NCBI GenBank assembly: GCA_900554205.1 | Contig: USGM01000009.1 | Coordinates: 1-52,819 of the forward strand | DNA length: 52,819 bases | Direction: 5' to 3' | Source: an uncultured Lachnospiraceae bacterium | Lineage (GTDB): Bacteria; Bacillota; Clostridia; Lachnospirales; Lachnospiraceae | Part shown: positions 35,046 to 43,713 of the stretch, in pieces | How positions within the stretch are numbered: position 1 is the stretch's first letter | Layout of the letters: each line of letters begins with the position of its first letter | The notes under the pieces: model-generated | What the model saw: only the letters and a program-made list of their open reading frames with translations | Told to the model about the DNA's origin: nothing | Database searches by the model: none | Made by a program: the position numbers and the translations under genes

Positions 35046-35149
35046 ATGCGGTTTTTCTCCGCAAGGTGTGGGAATAGGAGCGCAAGAAGTGCAAAGTGTG
35101 GGGAGGGGAGGTATGTTATATTTAGGTTATGGACAAAGGAGGATATTAC

Positions 35150-37507
35150 ATGAGGCGAAAGCAAACAGTTTTAACAGTATTGGGAATATGCCTAGCACTA
35201 TTTGCGGGAGGGTGCGGCGCGGAGCAGGTCGTTGGGCCGGCTTTGGACAGTGAAGTAACACAGGAGGCTTCGGCGGAAGTTACCGAGGAGCCGGAAAGTG
35301 AGGAAGCAGGCAGGGCGGATATGGATGCTTCTGGCGCTGATGATATTGACAGCGCTGACGGCAGCGCCAGCGGTTCTGTAGACGAGGACGAGCTTTACTG
35401 GCAGGAGGTTCTGGACTCCTTCTCTGACAGCACATTCGATCTGACCGCCGCCCTGACGGAGCCCGCCTTAAAGAATCTCTGTTCGGACTTTTTTACTCTC
35501 GGTGTCGGAATCAACGGCAGTTCCCTCGAAAACCAGACGTTGAACATGCCGGAGTATATGGCGGTGGCGAAGAAACACTTCAACAGCTGCACCATGACAA
35601 ATCTGATGAAAAGTGTTTATCTTCTGGATCAGACTGCCAGCATCCAAAGTGCATCCGAAGGAGACGGAAGTCCCGCCCTCACCTTTGCAGCAATCGATCC
35701 CACGCTGGAATGGTGCATGCAGAACGATATGAAGATGCGTGGACATACCCTTGTCTGGCACACGCAGACGCCGGACTGGTTCTTCCGAGAGAACTACGAC
35801 AGCAATGCGGATTATGTTGAAAAAGAAACCATGCTCTTCCGCATGGAAAGTTATATTAAACAACTGATGACGCATGTCCAGGACAATTATCCCGGAGTGG
35901 TTTATTGCTGGGATGTCATCAACGAAGCGGTCGATCCCGGCAAGGGCGACCGGAACAGCGCTTTTCTCTGCCGCACGGAAAACGACGGAACCCCGAACCC
36001 ATGGTATGTCACGATCGGGGAGGATTATGTCGAGATGGCATTCACCTACGCGCGGAAATATGCCGCAGACGGTGTAAAACTCTTCTACAACGATTTCAAC
36101 ACCTACCAGACGGAAAAAAGGGATGCAATTTATACGCTATGCAGTTCGCTGAAGGAAAAGGGTCTGATCGACGGCATCGGTATGCAGGGCTATTGGGGTG
36201 TTACTTCGCCCACGATAGGCGTCCTCGAGCTGACAATCAAAAAATTTGCAGAATTGGAGCTGGAGATTCAGATCACAGAGCTGTCCGTCAGCGTCACCGA
36301 GGAGGACGATGCTTCCTTCAAAAAGCAGGGCGACCGCTACGGTCAGATCTTCATGTCGTTAAAGGCTCTCGACACGGCAGGAGGCGGAAAGGCGAACATC
36401 ACCAACGTCACCTTCTTCGGGCTGATCGACCACTACCGCCCGGGAGATACCACCAACTCCCGCCTGTTTGACGGCGGCTTCCAGCCGAAGCCCGCCTTTG
36501 AGAGTGTCAGAAATATCATGAAAACATTATATCAACCAAAGGAGGAAACAAACATGACACAAGATCAGGACAAGATTGCAGAGGCAATACGACAGGAAAC
36601 AGAAAATGTAGCACCGGAGACTACACAGGAGCCTGTCACCGAACAGGGGAAGACTCTCCGGGAACCCACTGCTGAGATCAGTGAGATCATTCCTTCCAAG
36701 TATTTAGCATATCAGCTTACAGAAGCCGGAACGATCGAATCCGTCTCCTACACATCCTATGATTACTTCGGCGACGGCGCTCCCATCACAAAGGAGGCAA
36801 ATGTCTATCTTCCTTACGGCTACAGCAGGGACAAAAAATATAATGTTCTGTATCTGATGCATGGAATCGGCGGAGACGAAAACGAATGGGGAATGACCGG
36901 AAACGCCTCCGAAGTAAAGCGTATGATGGATAACCTCATTTACAACGGAGATATTGAGCCTTTCATCGTTGTCACTCCAAACGGACGCTCCAGCAGCAAT
37001 CATGCTGCCAACGGTTCGGATTTTAATTCCTTCTATGTATTTGGTCAGGAGCTGCGCAATGATCTGATTCCGTTTATAGAAAAAACGTACTCCACCTATG
37101 CGGAGTACGATGAAAACGGCTATGACCTCAGTGCCACCAGAGAACACCGTGCAATGGCTGGGCTGTCAATGGGCGGAATGCAGACCATCAATATCGGTAT
37201 CGGGGAATGTGTAGACCTCTTCGGCTATTTCGGCGCCTTTTCTGCTGCGCCAACCAGCAATCCAGCAGAAAAAACCGCCGAGCTGTTAAAGAATAATACA
37301 AATGAGATTTATTACTTTTATAACATCTGCGGACTACAGGATGATATTGCCTATGCAAGTGCTTCTGCCGCCGCAAAGAATCTGCCCACCGTCTGCACTC
37401 AGTTTGACTCTGGGAAAAACTTCATGTGGCAGGAATTAAAGGGTGGTCATGACTTCAAAATCTGGTATCTGGGCTTCTACAATTTCGCCCAGCTCGTTTT
37501 CGACTAA
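35150..37507 (+). CDS. GH10 endo-xylanase fused to CE1-type feruloyl esterase, lipoprotein
   Basis: A 785-residue surface lipoprotein: signal peptide with lipobox FAGGC, an acidic linker to about residue 85, a GH10 barrel (about 95-460), a charged linker (about 460-510) and an esterase domain of the feruloyl/acetyl xylan esterase type (about 510-785). GH10 acid/base Glu259 (DVINEAVD) and nucleophile Glu377 (ITELSVS). Esterase Ser673 in GLSMGG and His767 in GGHDF. It cuts the xylan backbone and removes ferulic or acetyl side groups at the cell surface. AAAGGAGG precedes ATG 35150. A second perfect ribosome site lies at the domain junction (see 36538-36556). Confidence 0.95.
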   Translation: MRRKQTVLTVLGICLALFAGGCGAEQVVGPALDSEVTQEASAEVTEEPESEEAGRADMDASGADDIDSADGSASGSVDEDELYWQEVLDSFSDSTFDLTAALTEPALKNLCSDFFTLGVGINGSSLENQTLNMPEYMAVAKKHFNSCTMTNLMKSVYLLDQTASIQSASEGDGSPALTFAAIDPTLEWCMQNDMKMRGHTLVWHTQTPDWFFRENYDSNADYVEKETMLFRMESYIKQLMTHVQDNYPGVVYCWDVINEAVDPGKGDRNSAFLCRTENDGTPNPWYVTIGEDYVEMAFTYARKYAADGVKLFYNDFNTYQTEKRDAIYTLCSSLKEKGLIDGIGMQGYWGVTSPTIGVLELTIKKFAELELEIQITELSVSVTEEDDASFKKQGDRYGQIFMSLKALDTAGGGKANITNVTFFGLIDHYRPGDTTNSRLFDGGFQPKPAFESVRNIMKTLYQPKEETNMTQDQDKIAEAIRQETENVAPETTQEPVTEQGKTLREPTAEISEIIPSKYLAYQLTEAGTIESVSYTSYDYFGDGAPITKEANVYLPYGYSRDKKYNVLYLMHGIGGDENEWGMTGNASEVKRMMDNLIYNGDIEPFIVVTPNGRSSSNHAANGSDFNSFYVFGQELRNDLIPFIEKTYSTYAEYDENGYDLSATREHRAMAGLSMGGMQTINIGIGECVDLFGYFGAFSAAPTSNPAEKTAELLKNNTNEIYYFYNICGLQDDIAYASASAAAKNLPTVCTQFDSGKNFMWQELKGGHDFKIWYLGFYNFAQLVFD
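36538..36556 (+). promoter_or_regulatory. Internal ribosome site and ATG at the xylanase-esterase junction
   Basis: AAAGGAGG (36538-36545) is followed after eight bases by an in-frame ATG (36554, Met469 of the fusion), exactly in the linker between GH10 and esterase. It would start a 317-residue esterase without a signal peptide. It may be a functional second start or the scar of a former two-gene arrangement. Confidence 0.6.
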
Positions 37508-37514
37508 AAGGATC

Positions 37515-37552
37515 GCAAGGTTATCTTTACGCACAGTCAAAGATAGCCTTGC
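37515..37552. terminator. 14-bp hairpin shared by convergent ends
   Basis: Arms of 14 bases (37515-37528 and 37539-37552, one G-T pair) and a ten-base loop lie between the xylanase and Dabb stops. One arm is inside the last Dabb codons. No strong T-run directly follows; on the minus strand CCTTTT comes five bases on. A weak bidirectional terminator is likely. Confidence 0.5.
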
Positions 37553-37811
37553 TCTCCATGAGGCTCCCGTACCGCTCCTTCCACTCCGCATGCCACGGGC
37601 TGGCGTCATATACCGGGAGCGCCTCTTCCTCCATTGTCATCCGTATCATCAGGTCATACCGGTTCGGCCTGTCTATGATATTCGGAATTACTTCAACTTT
37701 ATGGACTCCCGGAATCTCAAGTGTCTTCCGAAAAAGTGTATTGATCTCCTTGCAGAGTGCTCTCTTATCCTCCACCTTGGAATTCCACTTCACAATAATA
37801 TGATGCTGCAT
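37527..37811 (-). CDS. Dabb (stress-responsive A/B barrel) family protein
   Basis: A 94-residue protein with the Dabb ferredoxin-like fold: HHIIVKWNSKV as the first strand (its His is typical), an amphipathic helix, VHKVEVIPNIIDRPNRYDLMIRMTM strands and a final helix with a YDASPWHAEW motif. Such small barrels form dimers; some act as cyclases or bind small molecules, and most have no known role. Last gene of the run that begins with the EAL protein, 12 bases after folD. Confidence 0.88.
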   Translation of the reverse strand: MQHHIIVKWNSKVEDKRALCKEINTLFRKTLEIPGVHKVEVIPNIIDRPNRYDLMIRMTMEEEALPVYDASPWHAEWKERYGSLMESKAIFDCA

Positions 37812-37823
37812 TTGTGCTCTCCT

Positions 37824-38660
37824 CTATCTGATTCCTTCCACACAATTATTCATCAACATGGCAATCGTCATCGGCCCGACGCCCCCGGGAACCGGAGTAA
37901 TTGCCGCACAGTGGGGTGCAACACTCTCAAAGTCCACATCCCCGCAGAGCTTTCCGTTCTCGTTCCGGTGGATTCCCACATCGATCACGACAGCGCCCTC
38001 TTTGACATAATCAGCGTCGATAAATTTCGGCTTGCCGATGGCGGCGACCAGAATATCCGCCCGTTTTGTAATTTCCTTCAGATCCTTTGTGCGGGAATGG
38101 CAGACCGTCACCGTTCCGTTCTCCCGGAGCAGCAACATCGCCATGGGCTTGCCGACGATATTGCTTCTTCCGAGGACAACGCATTCCTTCCCCTCAATCT
38201 CAATGCCGGAGCGCTTGAGAAGCTGGATCACACCGGCTGGCGTACAGGAGACAAAGCCCGGTCTGCCGATGCTTAAATTTCCGACATTGACGGGATGAAA
38301 ACCGTCCACGTCCTTCTCGGGCGAAATCGCCAATAAAATCTTATCCTCGTCGATCTGCTTCGGCAGCGGAAGCTGTACAAGAATCCCGTTGACCTCCGGC
38401 TTCCTGTTTAACCCATCAATCAGCTCCAGCAGCTCCTTCTCCGTTGTCTCCTCCGGCAGATGATAGCTCTCGGAGTCGATGCCGATGTATTCGCATGCCT
38501 TCTTTTTATTGTTGACATAGACCGAGGACGCGGGGTCATCGCCGACCTGGATCACGGCGAGACATCTGCTCTCACCCTTCTGCTTCAGTTCCGCCATTTT
38601 CTCCCTGAGTTCGTCCTTGATTTCCTGTGAAATTTTCTTACCGTCAATGATCTGGTACAT
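37824..38660 (-). CDS. folD: Bifunctional methylene-THF dehydrogenase/cyclohydrolase
   Basis: A 278-residue cytoplasmic enzyme of one-carbon metabolism. It converts 5,10-methylene-THF to 10-formyl-THF. Catalytic Lys is in YVNNKKKACEYIGI, with the PLPKQIDEDKILLAISPEKDVDGFHP signature, the NADP-binding GRSNIVGKPMAMLLL, and the C-terminal PVPGGVGPMTIAMLMNN. It starts one base after the tcdA-like stop with GAGGAGG upstream. Confidence 0.97.
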   Translation of the reverse strand: MYQIIDGKKISQEIKDELREKMAELKQKGESRCLAVIQVGDDPASSVYVNNKKKACEYIGIDSESYHLPEETTEKELLELIDGLNRKPEVNGILVQLPLPKQIDEDKILLAISPEKDVDGFHPVNVGNLSIGRPGFVSCTPAGVIQLLKRSGIEIEGKECVVLGRSNIVGKPMAMLLLRENGTVTVCHSRTKDLKEITKRADILVAAIGKPKFIDADYVKEGAVVIDVGIHRNENGKLCGDVDFESVAPHCAAITPVPGGVGPMTIAMLMNNCVEGIR

Positions 38661-38661
38661 T

Positions 38662-39408
38662 CTAATCCTCCTCAGCCGTAATCCGGCACAAATCCTTTAC
38701 CACCTCACCCGCTATAATCAGTCCGGCAACAGACGGCACAAACGAGACGCTTCCCGGCGTCTGCCGTCTGCCGGGCGGGGGTGCCGGCAGTTCACCATTT
38801 CCGCTTCCCATGCCTCCCGGCACCAGCGGCTTTTCCTCCGAGTATACCACCTTCAGGGAATCTATGCCACGTTTTTTCAGCTCTCTGCGCATGACCTTCG
38901 CCAGCGGACAGACCTTCGTCCGGTAAATATCCGTCACCTGAAATGCCGTGGGGTCGAGCTTATTTCCGGCGCCCATCGAGCAGATGATCGGCGTGCCTGC
39001 CGCCTTCGCCCGCTCCACCAGCATCAGCTTTCCCGTCACCGTGTCGATCGCATCCACTACATAATCGTATTGCGAAAAGTCGAAATCGTCCGCCGTCTCC
39101 GGCAGGAAAAAGACCTGATGGATATTGACCCGACAGTCCGGGTTGATGTCCAGAATCCTGTCCCTTGCCACCTCTACCTTCGGTCTTCCGATCGTGCTGA
39201 CCGTTGCGATGATCTGCCGGTTCAGATTACTCTCTGCAACCTCGTCATTATCAATGAGATCGAGCGTGCCGATCCCGCATCTGGCAAGCGCTTCCACAAC
39301 ATAACCGCCCACGCCTCCGACGCCGAATACCGCTACCCTCGCCCGCTTTAATTTCTCAATATTTTTGCTGCCCAACAGCAGCTCTGTTCTCTCTAATCGC
39401 TTATCCAA
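38662..39408 (-). CDS. tcdA: tRNA threonylcarbamoyladenosine dehydratase (TcdA/CsdL)
   Basis: A 248-residue E1-like enzyme. ATP-binding GVGGVGGYVVEALARCGIGTLDLIDNDEV near residue 31, the RQIIA motif, YDYVVDAIDTVTGKL, and IICSMGAGNKLDP, with CPLAKVMRRELKKRGI typical of the family. It makes the cyclic form of t6A37 in tRNA. TTG 39408 is the start; it overlaps the CapA stop by 16 bases. Confidence 0.93.
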   Translation of the reverse strand: MDKRLERTELLLGSKNIEKLKRARVAVFGVGGVGGYVVEALARCGIGTLDLIDNDEVAESNLNRQIIATVSTIGRPKVEVARDRILDINPDCRVNIHQVFFLPETADDFDFSQYDYVVDAIDTVTGKLMLVERAKAAGTPIICSMGAGNKLDPTAFQVTDIYRTKVCPLAKVMRRELKKRGIDSLKVVYSEEKPLVPGGMGSGNGELPAPPPGRRQTPGSVSFVPSVAGLIIAGEVVKDLCRITAEED

Positions 39409-40679
39409 GATGTCTCTACCGCCTCTCCGAATACTGTCTCCACAAGGTCACGGCAATATTCCAGTGAAAAATGGCTGTCCTGCCCGATGATCTCGTTTTC
39501 CGCCGCCAGCTCCTCATTATACAGCGCAAGCGGATATACCGTCACCCCGCCGAAGCCCTTTTCGACATGACAGACCAGAGGCTCCACATCCCAGCTCCGG
39601 ATCTGCACGCTGCCGTCCTCATTCTCCGTCAGCGTGACCCTTGCCATGCCGCCGACCATACGGTTTGCAACGCCGTCTCCCGTCCCGGAGGTCCAGTTTG
39701 CAAAATTGCCCAGCGAGTAATAGATCAACGTACCCTGCCCATCCTCCGGCTGCGTCGCGCTCTGCGTCCATTCCCCGCCCTCATTCAGCGTCAGCCATCT
39801 GACCGGCTCTATCACATGCGGATGTGTACCAATGACAAGATCCGCGCCATTCTCCGCAAAAATCTGTGCCCAGCGCTCCTGCGCCTTCGTCTGGGTCAGC
39901 GTGTACTCTGTTCCCCAATGCGGACAGACGATGGTAAAGTCCGCAAGCTCCTCCGCTGCCTGTAAGTCTGCAATGACCCGCTCCTTCTCAAGCAGATCCA
40001 CCGCGAACGGCATACCCTCCGGCAGCGCAATACCGTTCGTCCCGTAGGTGTAATTCAGGATAGCGATACGAATGCCGTCCTGCTCATAGACATGGATGTC
40101 CCGGCTGCCCTCCTCACGGTCATGAATCCCGAGCACCGCCTTCTCCGGGTGCGAGGTTCTCCAGTATTCCAGACAGTTTAAAATTCCCCTCTTCCCCTTG
40201 TCCAGCGCGTGATTCGTCGCGTGCAGGATGACATCAAAGCCCGTGTCCGCCAGTGCATCCCCCAGCTCATACGGCGCATTGAACGCCGGATAACCACTGA
40301 TGCCCAGCTCACTGCCGCCGATGATGACCTCCTGATTCACCAGTGCCAGATCTGCCGCCTCGATCTCCTCCCGGACATTTTCAAACAGAGGATGAAAGTC
40401 ATAGCCTCCGCCCTCCGTCTCGCCGCTCTTCGCAACAGGTGTATGCAGCAGCACATCCCCGACCATGACGATTGACACCTCCGGCGCCGGTGTCGGTGTC
40501 GGTTCGGGCGTCGGCTCCGGTGTTGCTTCCGGTGTCGGTTCAGGCGCTGCCTCCGCCGTCGTCACAGCCGCCACATCAGGTATCACCCCGGGTGTCAGTT
40601 CGTCCGCTCCGTTCCCATTTGCATTACAGCCGCACAGTAAAAGCATACAGCTCAGACAGATTGCAATTCCTCTTTTCAC
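39393..40679 (-). CDS. CapA family lipoprotein (PGA_cap)
   Basis: A 428-residue surface lipoprotein: lipobox MLLLC (LCGC), a Pro-rich spacer (PEPTPEATPEPTPEPTPTP) and a metallophosphatase-like CapA domain with VMVGDVLLH, ALVNQEVIIGG, HATNHALDKG and GTHPHVIEP. CapA proteins act in poly-gamma-glutamate capsule formation in Bacillus; stand-alone ones in Clostridia are of unknown role. GTG 40679 with GGAGG eight bases upstream is the start and forms a GTGA overlap with the gene before. Confidence 0.92.
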   Translation of the reverse strand: MKRGIAICLSCMLLLCGCNANGNGADELTPGVIPDVAAVTTAEAAPEPTPEATPEPTPEPTPTPAPEVSIVMVGDVLLHTPVAKSGETEGGGYDFHPLFENVREEIEAADLALVNQEVIIGGSELGISGYPAFNAPYELGDALADTGFDVILHATNHALDKGKRGILNCLEYWRTSHPEKAVLGIHDREEGSRDIHVYEQDGIRIAILNYTYGTNGIALPEGMPFAVDLLEKERVIADLQAAEELADFTIVCPHWGTEYTLTQTKAQERWAQIFAENGADLVIGTHPHVIEPVRWLTLNEGGEWTQSATQPEDGQGTLIYYSLGNFANWTSGTGDGVANRMVGGMARVTLTENEDGSVQIRSWDVEPLVCHVEKGFGGVTVYPLALYNEELAAENEIIGQDSHFSLEYCRDLVETVFGEAVETSWISD

Positions 40680-41317
40680 TCGATAAACCTCCGCAGCTTC
40701 TTTCCGAGCCATGTGATTACCGGTCCGAGGAAAAATGCGACCGCCACTGTGACAATGCCGACATCGCCTCCGAGGAGAAATCCCGCTACCATAAAACAGA
40801 TGTCCCATATCATCCTTACTGCCTTGAAGGACAGTCTGTGCACATGCTTCGATATAATAAAGGGCAGACCGTCATAGGGAGAGGTTCCGAGCCCTGCCGT
40901 CATATAAGTCGCCGCGCCGAGGATGAAGACCACCAGCGCCGGCAGCAGAAGCCCATAGCGCGCCACAGGCTGCCGGAAGAAGTCCTCCGGCAGAAGGCTG
41001 TTCCACACCCAGCCCCAGAAATCCGCGATATAACCCAGACAGACCATATTTCCGATTGTGCCGAACCCGATCAGGCTCATGTCAAACCGTATCACAAAGA
41101 GAAAAGTCACAAGATGGCAGAGAAGCTGTGCCGTTCCAAAGCTGATCGGAACATGTCTGATGACCCCCTGTGTCAGGCACGAACAGGGATCTGTTCCGAG
41201 ATTGAGCTTAATCAGCAGGGCAAGTCCGAAGCCCTGTAGCAGAATGCCTATAATCATCATGACCATCCTGTTTCTGAATTTAGGCGGTCTTGCAAAACAA
41301 GTCAGTTTCATTTTCAT
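40676..41317 (-). CDS. YczE/YyaS/YitT family membrane protein
   Basis: A 213-residue protein with about five transmembrane helices. The family pattern GFGLALLIKLNLGTDPCSCLTQGV is near residue 28 and AATYMTAGLGTSPYDGLPF near residue 113. It is probably a transporter or membrane regulator of unknown substrate; YczE in Bacillus affects secreted lipopeptide production. It overlaps the upstream gene (ATGA) and the downstream CapA gene (GTGA). Confidence 0.88.
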   Translation of the reverse strand: MKMKLTCFARPPKFRNRMVMMIIGILLQGFGLALLIKLNLGTDPCSCLTQGVIRHVPISFGTAQLLCHLVTFLFVIRFDMSLIGFGTIGNMVCLGYIADFWGWVWNSLLPEDFFRQPVARYGLLLPALVVFILGAATYMTAGLGTSPYDGLPFIISKHVHRLSFKAVRMIWDICFMVAGFLLGGDVGIVTVAVAFFLGPVITWLGKKLRRFIE

Positions 41318-43620
41318 ATTTCCTTTCCGGCAGCCTCTCCGATGTATTTTTGTTCAAACTCCTCCACAGCGATCGGCCGTGAGAAGTAATAGCCCTGAAA
41401 GAGTTCGCAGCCCATTTTCTTCAGACTCTCAAGCTGTTCCTCCGTCTCCACGCCCTCCGTGATGACAGCCATGCCAAGCTGCTTCGCCATCGAGATCACC
41501 GACTGCAGAATGATACGGTTTCTCACCGTATGCTCTGTCTCCCTCAGAAACAGCATATCGATTTTCAGCACATCCGCCGTGATATCCTTCAGCATATTCA
41601 GGGAGGAGTAGCCGCTTCCGAAATCGTCCAGTTCGATCACAAAACCGTAATCCTGAAGTCTCGTCAGGGTTTCCATATGATGCTGCAGATCTGACATCAG
41701 CGCCGTCTCCGTGATCTCCAGATTCAGATTACCGGGTGCAATTCCGTATTTCTGGGTAAGCCCTGTAAAAGTCTTATACAGATCCGTATAATAAAAGTCT
41801 TTAGCGGATATGTTGACTGATATAGTCAGATCTTCTCTGCCGATGTCCTTCCACTCTCTGAGCTTCTTTGCCGCAAGCTCCCACATATATTCGTCCAGCT
41901 TGATAATCAGTCCGGTCTTCTCCACGACCGAAATAAAATTCACCGGCATAATCAGTCCCCTTGCCGGGTGAATCCATCTGGCAAGCGCCTCCGCCCCCTT
42001 CACCGACTGATCCGCCCTTACGAGCGGCTGCAGGTACATTCTGAACTGCCCCATGCTGATCGCATGGTCAAATTCGCTGACAATGCCCTTCTCATAGATG
42101 AGCTGTTTCAGCATCTGCGAGTCATAGTAGACCACGGTTTTCTGGTAATCTCCCTGTGCCGACTGAACTGCCATACACGCTCTGTCATACATGATCTGGG
42201 GATTCTCCTTCGGATCTTCGATCCGGTATACACCGATAACAATATGTATCTTATAATTACAGTCATTAATCATATATTGTAGTCTTGCAAGGTTCTTCAC
42301 AGCAAGCTCGTCGCTGAAATTCTCCTCCGAGATCAGCATCACAAACTTGTCTGCCTCCACTCTGCCGACAATACAGTCCTCATAATTTCCGAATTTCATC
42401 ATGGATGCCTGATCCACAAGCACCCGGTCCCCCATCTCCTCACCGAACAGATCATTGACGAGCTTGAAGTTCTTGATGTTCGTACACACCATGTACCGGT
42501 GTACATCCGGCTTTCTCTGCAGGATCTGTTCCGCCTTCTGAAAGAAATATTCCCTGTTATACAGTCCGGTCAGCCTGTCGTGGGTCGCAAGATACTGCTC
42601 CTCCCGGAAACGCCGGATCTCGTCCGTCCGGTCCGTCAGGCGGAAGGTATAGCCGAGCGTCGCATTCCTCTTGTCCTTCAGCCTCTGATACTCCATATGG
42701 AAGAACCGCTCTGCCTCCTTTGTGCCGCGATTTTCCTCCCACTGCTCATAATCCCCCGAAATTCCCGGGTTCCGCTCTCTCCAGTTCCGGTAAAACTGTT
42801 CAAAAACAATATTTTCCCTCTCGTCCTTCGCTTCAAAAAACTCGTATGCCTTGGTATTTGCATAAATGCATTTCCCATTGATGTCAAAACAGATGACCGC
42901 GCTCTTGAAATTCTTCACCACATTGACAAGCGTGTCCTCCAGCAATCCCTTCGGCGCGGCGTACAGCGAACAATAACAGATACAGATCGCCAGAACGGCA
43001 TACAAAAACAGAGAAAAGTCAACCGGGAAATCGCTCGAATAGCAGGCTGCATTTACAAGAAGCACCACCGCAAACGGAACCATCGTGTACAGATACATTT
43101 TCCGGTACATCCACGAAGTCGTCGCTGTCTTGACAATCAGAATCAGAAAGACCAGTATCGTCAGGAAATAGCAAAAGCCGAGATGCCAGTAGTGCAGCGG
43201 CATAAAGTCCGTGCTCCAGTAAAGGATGCCGGTTCTCATATGCACTGCCTCGGCAAGCCGGAACATATGCCCCATCTTCACATTGAGCAGAAGGGAAATC
43301 GTATCTCCCCCCGCACATGCCAGAATAATATACCGGAATGCCTTCGTATGTACCTTTACATTCGTATACTTACACACATAGTCAAGCATGCAGACCAGAA
43401 GCCAGTCGGTGCAGATGAAATAGAGTCCGTCAAAAAGCAATGCCCATGTGACCTGCTCCGAGAGAAGAAACCCGATATAGCTTGCCATCGCCACAATGCC
43501 GGAAACCAGCAGCCGCAGAATTGCTGCGGAGTATTCACTTTTCTTCTTCACCGCGAAAAAGCAACACCCCACCGTCACAGCCAGCAAAACTGCCAAAACC
43601 GCAATACATACTGTTCTCAT
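41314..43620 (-). CDS. Membrane GGDEF-EAL protein; degenerate GGDEF, intact EAL
   Basis: A 768-residue cyclic di-GMP protein: seven or so N-terminal transmembrane helices (to about residue 220), a PAS-like region (AVICFDINGKCIYANTKAYEFF), a GGDEF-fold domain and an EAL domain. The cyclase signature is lost: the GGDEF position reads VEADKF. The EAL phosphodiesterase motifs look complete: EALARWIHP, NLEITETAL, DDFGSGYSSL, LKIDMLFL, TEGVET. It probably degrades c-di-GMP in response to an unknown signal. GGAGG lies upstream of the ATG. It heads a six-gene run. Confidence 0.93.
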   Translation of the reverse strand: MRTVCIAVLAVLLAVTVGCCFFAVKKKSEYSAAILRLLVSGIVAMASYIGFLLSEQVTWALLFDGLYFICTDWLLVCMLDYVCKYTNVKVHTKAFRYIILACAGGDTISLLLNVKMGHMFRLAEAVHMRTGILYWSTDFMPLHYWHLGFCYFLTILVFLILIVKTATTSWMYRKMYLYTMVPFAVVLLVNAACYSSDFPVDFSLFLYAVLAICICYCSLYAAPKGLLEDTLVNVVKNFKSAVICFDINGKCIYANTKAYEFFEAKDERENIVFEQFYRNWRERNPGISGDYEQWEENRGTKEAERFFHMEYQRLKDKRNATLGYTFRLTDRTDEIRRFREEQYLATHDRLTGLYNREYFFQKAEQILQRKPDVHRYMVCTNIKNFKLVNDLFGEEMGDRVLVDQASMMKFGNYEDCIVGRVEADKFVMLISEENFSDELAVKNLARLQYMINDCNYKIHIVIGVYRIEDPKENPQIMYDRACMAVQSAQGDYQKTVVYYDSQMLKQLIYEKGIVSEFDHAISMGQFRMYLQPLVRADQSVKGAEALARWIHPARGLIMPVNFISVVEKTGLIIKLDEYMWELAAKKLREWKDIGREDLTISVNISAKDFYYTDLYKTFTGLTQKYGIAPGNLNLEITETALMSDLQHHMETLTRLQDYGFVIELDDFGSGYSSLNMLKDITADVLKIDMLFLRETEHTVRNRIILQSVISMAKQLGMAVITEGVETEEQLESLKKMGCELFQGYYFSRPIAVEEFEQKYIGEAAGKEI

Positions 43621-43672
43621 TCCCTATTTCCTCCATGTTCCTAATCATAGCATAAAAGCATATATTTTGCCA

Positions 43673-43707
43673 CAAAAAAACAAGAACCGTCCCAAAAGAG
43701 ACGGTTC
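43673..43707 (-). terminator. Intrinsic terminator of the response regulator gene
   Basis: GAACCGTC (43684-43691) and GACGGTTC (43700-43707) form a perfect 8-bp stem, with TTGTTTTTTTG following on the minus strand. Confidence 0.9.
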
Positions 43708-43713
43708 CCTCTG

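Noticed and set aside
35090..35115. G-rich tract before the xylanase gene as a G-quadruplex
   Set aside because: Only two runs of four Gs and a pair are present close together, too few for a standard quadruplex.
40480..40560. GC-rich repeats in the CapA gene as a regulatory repeat
   Set aside because: They simply encode the Pro/Glu/Thr spacer between lipid anchor and catalytic domain.
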